From Clostridium sp. OF03-18AA (GTDB taxonomy: Bacteria > Bacillota > Clostridia > Lachnospirales > Lachnospiraceae), in contig NZ_QUEP01000005.1 in assembly GCF_003478035.1 (NCBI RefSeq), positions 62,001 to 126,000 on the forward strand: 64,000 bases of DNA, written 5' to 3'. Positions 60,806 through 64,000 of this stretch are shown one piece after another. The stretch's first letter is position 1. Every line of letters begins with the position of its first letter. The position numbers and the translations under genes are program-made. Below the pieces are notes generated by a model, which had not been told where the DNA came from, did no database searches, and worked only from the letters and a program-made list of their open reading frames with translations.

Positions 60806-61702
60806 CTATCTGGCTTTCTTCCGGTTGTAGAATTCAGTCAGGTACACCTGGCGGGTCAGACGCCCGTCATCCGCCTCTTTAAGCGCCTGGCAGGTCTTTT
60901 CCGCGAGTTCCCTGTCCTTATAGATACCGAACACGGTAGGGCCGCTGCCGCTCATCAGGGAACCGCAGGCGCCGTTCTCCATCATCATACTCTTGATCCT
61001 TGCGATCTCCGGGTGATCCGGGATCGTCACCGTCTCGAGGACATTTCCAAGACGGCTGATCACGCCGTCAAGGTCGCCGTTTCTGATCGCCTCAGTCATT
61101 CCGTCGATATCCGGATGTTCCTCCGGTGCAAGCTCATTTACCCGCAGTTTTCCGTACACAGCTTTCGTCGAGACGGAGATCTGCGGCTTTGCGATCACGA
61201 GATGGCACTTCGGGGATGGCGGGAGCTCCGTTAAGATCTCGCCGATCCCCTCGGAAAGCGCCGTTCCGCGCATGATGCAGTACGGGACATCCGCACCGAG
61301 CTTTACGCCCCGCTCCATGAGTTCCTTCTTCGTAAATCCGAGATCAAACATCCGGTTCACGCCGACTAAAACAGCTGCCGCATCGGTACTTCCGCCGGCC
61401 ATGCCCGCCGCCACCGGGATATATTTGCGGATCCTGATGGTCACGCCGTCTTTGATCCCTGCCTCATCTAAAAGAAGCTTTGCCGCGCGCCACGCAAGGT
61501 TTCCTTCCCCGTCCGGCACGAACGGAAGGTTCGTCTCCGTCTTGATCACGCCGTCCTCCGTCCGGTCCATGTCGATCCGGTCATACAGGTTCACGGTCTG
61601 CATGATCATGCGGACTTCATGATAGCCGTCCTCTCTCTTCCGGACCACATCCAGCCCAAGGTTGATCTTTGCGTAGGCTTTCAGCTCTAAATGGTCTTTC
61701 AT
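60806..61702 (-). CDS. ispE: 4-diphosphocytidyl-2-C-methyl-D-erythritol kinase
   Basis: A 298-residue GHMP kinase of the MEP isoprenoid pathway. It phosphorylates the 2-OH of CDP-methylerythritol. Marks are AKINLGLDVVRKREDGYHEV, the ATP loop PVAAGMAGGSTDAAAVL and the late MSGSGPTVFGIY. AAGGTG precedes the ATG. First gene of ispE-gntR-small-protein. Confidence 0.96.
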   Translation of the reverse strand: MKDHLELKAYAKINLGLDVVRKREDGYHEVRMIMQTVNLYDRIDMDRTEDGVIKTETNLPFVPDGEGNLAWRAAKLLLDEAGIKDGVTIRIRKYIPVAAGMAGGSTDAAAVLVGVNRMFDLGFTKKELMERGVKLGADVPYCIMRGTALSEGIGEILTELPPSPKCHLVIAKPQISVSTKAVYGKLRVNELAPEEHPDIDGMTEAIRNGDLDGVISRLGNVLETVTIPDHPEIARIKSMMMENGACGSLMSGSGPTVFGIYKDRELAEKTCQALKEADDGRLTRQVYLTEFYNRKKAR

Positions 61703-61851
61703 CTTGTCACCTTCTATTTTCCATGTGTGTGATCCGGATCATGTCGCCTCTCACGCTCGCAGATCTTCGCTTACGCTCCATTCATCGCAAAAAAGGCACC
61801 ATCCGGATCAAATTCCTGCCGAAACAGGCTTACACATTGTATTTATGTTGT

Positions 61852-61861
61852 TTGTATACAA
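61852..61861. promoter_or_regulatory. GntR-type operator in the ispE promoter region
   Basis: A perfect TTGTATACAA palindrome, with a degenerate half site (ACATTGTATTTATG) beside it. On the minus strand a plausible promoter, TTAAAC, 17 bp, TAAATA, would span it. FadR-type GntR proteins often bind such sites. The rest of the 340-bp gap (61703-62042) shows no further feature. Confidence 0.55.
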
Positions 61862-62042
61862 TGTTTAATATACACGATGATGACACCATTTGACAAGAGA
61901 AATCTGAGAGAAATAAATGACTTTTTTTCCTATTTGCCGCTATATTTCGAATTCACGATCGGCAGGAACGGCGCCTGCCATTTCATTCGGAATTTTCCGC
62001 CCCGGCTCATCCGCAGCATGCCTCGATCGCAGGCGTGGTTCC

Positions 62043-62744
62043 TCACGCCGCCCTCACGAATCCAAGTCTCTCCGCCACCTTCTTCGACACGATATTATCC
62101 TTTTCGATCCGTGCGAGAAACTGAACTGTTCCGAATTCCTCTTTCGCATATTCAACAGCCGCCAGACATGCCTCTTTCGCATACCCCTGTCTCCGATATT
62201 CCGGAAAGATATGGTATCCGAGTTCCAGCGTGTCATCCAGGATATTTTCATCGTCAAAAGACAAAAGCCAGTCTTCCACATCCCCGGCCGCATCATCCTG
62301 CGGGATCCGGAATCCCACAACACCGGCGAGGTTTCCGCTCTTTTTTTCCTCGACCGCCCAGAATCCAAACTCAAACACTTCGTAGTGGCGCTTCGTGTAT
62401 CCGGCGATCTTCTCCGCCGTATCCAGACCGTCATCGACATGATTTTTCACGATCTCCTCATAGTCGCGCTCCGCGATCTCACGGAGAATGAGCCGCTCCG
62501 TCTCACAGATCGTCCAGGGCAGTCCCAGATGGCGCCTTGCGATCCGCTCCAGAAACTCTTCATCTGCATCCTCGACATCTGTGATCAATGTGTCCGCACA
62601 CCATTCATTTTCCTTCCCGTCTTCTCTCCATAATCCAACAATGGCTCTCCTTGCAGCTTTCGCCGCCTGGAGAGCCTCGTTTTCATCTGAGATCAGAACA
62701 GGAACTTTTTCACCGTCTACCATTGCGTAACGGATCTCCTGCAT
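62043..62744 (-). CDS. GNAT family N-acetyltransferase
   Basis: A 233-residue protein. The N-terminal 80 residues are an unassigned domain (MQEIRYAMVDGEKVPVLISD…). The GNAT domain is about 85-233, with ETERLILREIAERDYEEI, LELGYHIFPEYRRQGYAKEA (the acetyl-CoA loop is RRQGYA) and KVAERLGFVRAA. AAGGAG precedes the ATG. Substrate unknown; the RimJ/RimL-like pattern suggests protein N-termini or small molecules. It lies 18 bp after ppiB and is probably co-transcribed. Confidence 0.87.
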   Translation of the reverse strand: MQEIRYAMVDGEKVPVLISDENEALQAAKAARRAIVGLWREDGKENEWCADTLITDVEDADEEFLERIARRHLGLPWTICETERLILREIAERDYEEIVKNHVDDGLDTAEKIAGYTKRHYEVFEFGFWAVEEKKSGNLAGVVGFRIPQDDAAGDVEDWLLSFDDENILDDTLELGYHIFPEYRRQGYAKEACLAAVEYAKEEFGTVQFLARIEKDNIVSKKVAERLGFVRAA

Positions 62745-62762
62745 GGCCTCACTCCTTTTTTA

Positions 62763-63290
62763 TCAACACTTCTCCGGTTCCGGATACTCTACGCCGAAGG
62801 TCTCTGCTGTGATGGATTTGATTTTCTGTTCCTTCATCGGGCGGTCGCTGTAATCGGTGCGGACCTCAGCGATCTTGTTGACGATGTCCATACCGTCGAT
62901 AACCTGACCGAATGCCGCATACTCACCGTTTAAGTACGGAGCATCCTTGTGCATGATGAAGAACTGGGAACCTGCGGAGTTCGGGTTCATCGCGCGGGCC
63001 ATAGAGAGAACACCCTCGGTATGTGCCAGATCATTCTGGAAACCGTTGTGGGAGAACTCTCCCTTGATGCAGTATCCCGGGCCGCCCATTCCGTTGCCGT
63101 CCGGGCATCCGCCCTGGATCATGAAGCCTTTGATCACGCGATGGAAGATCAGTCCGTTATAGAATCCCTTATTTACAAGACTTAAAAAGTTATTTACCGT
63201 ATTCGGAGCAACGTCCGGGTAAAGCTCAGCTTTGATGATATCGCCGTTTGTCATTTCGATGGTAATGACCGGATTTTTCTTTTCTGCCAT
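62763..63290 (-). CDS. ppiB: Cyclophilin-type peptidyl-prolyl cis-trans isomerase
   Basis: A 175-residue cytosolic foldase. It has the catalytic FHRVIKGFMIQGG, GVLSMARAMNPNSAGSQFFI and AFGQVIDGMDIV motifs. No signal peptide. AAGGAG precedes the ATG. Transcribed from its own promoter. Confidence 0.95.
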   Translation of the reverse strand: MAEKKNPVITIEMTNGDIIKAELYPDVAPNTVNNFLSLVNKGFYNGLIFHRVIKGFMIQGGCPDGNGMGGPGYCIKGEFSHNGFQNDLAHTEGVLSMARAMNPNSAGSQFFIMHKDAPYLNGEYAAFGQVIDGMDIVNKIAEVRTDYSDRPMKEQKIKSITAETFGVEYPEPEKC

Positions 63291-63418
63291 TGTCTTTCTC
63301 CTTTTTCCTCAGACACGACCGCTGGCTCAGAAAACAGATTTTCTTCTTCCGCTGGCTGCGTCTTCATTCTTTTTTTACTGCAGCCGTCCAGGAATCTTCC
63401 GGCTGCCGATTACCCTAT

Positions 63419-63447
63419 ATTATACAGGGCATGGCCCCGGATGTCCA
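63419..63447 (-). promoter_or_regulatory. Promoter of ppiB
   Basis: On the minus strand TGGACA (63447-63442) and TATAAT (63424-63419) are 17 bp apart. The -10 lies in a CCCTGTATAATATAGGG palindrome. Confidence 0.75.
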
Positions 63448-63488
63448 CAATTTTTCATGGCAACATTTTATCTCTATGCCATACAGCA

Positions 63489-63622
63489 GCGGTGAGACTC
63501 CGAGCAGGAGCGCCTTAATTCAGGGATCTGGTTCCTCTTAGCCCGCGGCCTTTAGCAGTCACACGAAGGCTTAGCGGAAGCTTTCCTAAATTACCGAGTG
63601 CTCCTGATCGGATGCTCACCGC
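63489..63622. ncRNA. Rod-like structured RNA candidate (possibly 6S-like), strand uncertain
   Basis: The ends GCGGTGAG (63489-63496) and CTCACCGC (63615-63622) pair. Inward are GAGCAGGAGC with GCTCCTGATC, then TAATTCAGG with CCTAAATTA, then GGTTCC with GGAAGC and an apical GCCTT/AAGGC stem. This makes one long hairpin with asymmetric bulges over 134 nt and no coding frame. The rod with a central open part recalls 6S RNA, but no family consensus was checked and no T-tract terminator is seen. Confidence 0.4.
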
Positions 63623-63646
63623 GTACCCTCACCAATACACTACTTC

Positions 63647-64000
63647 TTAATCAACCATGGAGAACACGATCTTGATATTCGCATCAACTTCCATCTCTCC
63701 CGGCATCACGTTCATGTCCTCAACCGCATTCTCTGCTCCTGCTGCCATCGACACACTTTCTTTCTGCAGGTTCACGCCGCCGTCTATGTATCTGCCGTAC
63801 TGGTTGTCCGAATATTCCTCGATGCTGACCACATCTCCGAGTGTCCGTCCGCTGGCCTCTGCGAGCGCCTGTGCTTTTGTTCTCGCCAGCTCGACCGCTT
63901 TCTTTAACGCTTCCGCATACGCATCATCATATCCGCTGGAATAGTAGGATACGGAATAGATCTCATTTGCACCGGCGTTGACTCCGCCAGAAAGCAGCGT
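63647..64000 (-). CDS. SIMPL domain (DUF541) protein, 5' end outside window
   Basis: The last 117 codons of a gene entering from the right edge. The visible part reads LLSGGVNAGANEIYSVSYYSS, then AYAEALKKAVELARTKAQALAE, ASGRTLGDVVSIEEYSD and the final DANIKIVFSMVD. This is the C-terminal pattern of SIMPL/DUF541 proteins, exported or anchored proteins tied to stress. The start and any signal peptide are not seen. Confidence 0.75.
   Translation of the reverse strand, partial: TLLSGGVNAGANEIYSVSYYSSGYDDAYAEALKKAVELARTKAQALAEASGRTLGDVVSIEEYSDNQYGRYIDGGVNLQKESVSMAAGAENAVEDMNVMPGEMEVDANIKIVFSMVD

Noticed and set aside
61917..62633. A 238-codon plus-strand frame opposite the GNAT gene
   Set aside because: It mirrors a well-supported acetyltransferase with a good ribosome site, and has no domain of its own.

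Overview
The window looks like chromosomal DNA of a spore-forming Clostridia, most likely Lachnospiraceae. It is about half GC over most of its length and has strong AGGAGG-type ribosome binding sites. It carries spoIIR, an FMN-riboswitch rib operon, a sufCBDSU operon, the MEP-pathway gene ispE, a CstA-type carrier with a LytS/LytT pair, and many short structured interspersed repeats. No rRNA, tRNA, CRISPR array or insertion sequence was recognised.

Left part (1-13.5 kb): an HD-domain protein running off the left edge; a MATE exporter gene broken by a one-base frameshift in an A7 run, with a strong promoter/operator and a MarR regulator; the riboflavin operon ribD-ribE-ribBA-ribH read leftward from an FMN riboswitch; a Fe3+/phosphonate-type ABC importer operon with a metallophosphoesterase as last gene; and an iron-containing alcohol dehydrogenase.

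Middle (13.5-43.7 kb): a PH-like membrane protein; cstA with lytT and lytS (probable pyruvate sensing and uptake); a DAACS symporter; a secreted glycosidase divergent from a DUF362 ferredoxin-like protein; an M20 amidohydrolase; a small anchored protein; an AEC-family carrier; ddl with a DUF1934 gene; spoIIR; an RND efflux operon (TetR, adaptor, RND pump, two TolC-like proteins) that is notable in a Gram-positive; and the SUF Fe-S operon behind a perfect 19-bp palindrome.

Right part (43.7-64 kb): a type I toxin-antitoxin locus (30-residue holin-like toxin plus a convergent antisense RNA), a split threonine/serine exporter, an M42 peptidase, and panD-panC with a PanS-like transporter but no panB. 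Then comes an AT-rich accessory island (about 49.4-58.5 kb). It holds an internally deleted ATPase remnant with three 33-bp-phased repeats and several unknown small genes. Its core is a WYL-regulated cassette of two DUF697-type GTPases, an Ala/Gly-rich membrane coiled-coil protein, a conserved unknown 468-residue protein and small partners. This cassette is the best candidate for an undescribed system, possibly membrane-acting defence. The window closes with an aldo/keto reductase, ispE with a GntR regulator and a small overlapping gene, a GNAT acetyltransferase, ppiB, a rod-like RNA candidate and a partial SIMPL-domain gene.

All functions are inferred from sequence patterns read by eye; no database search was run.
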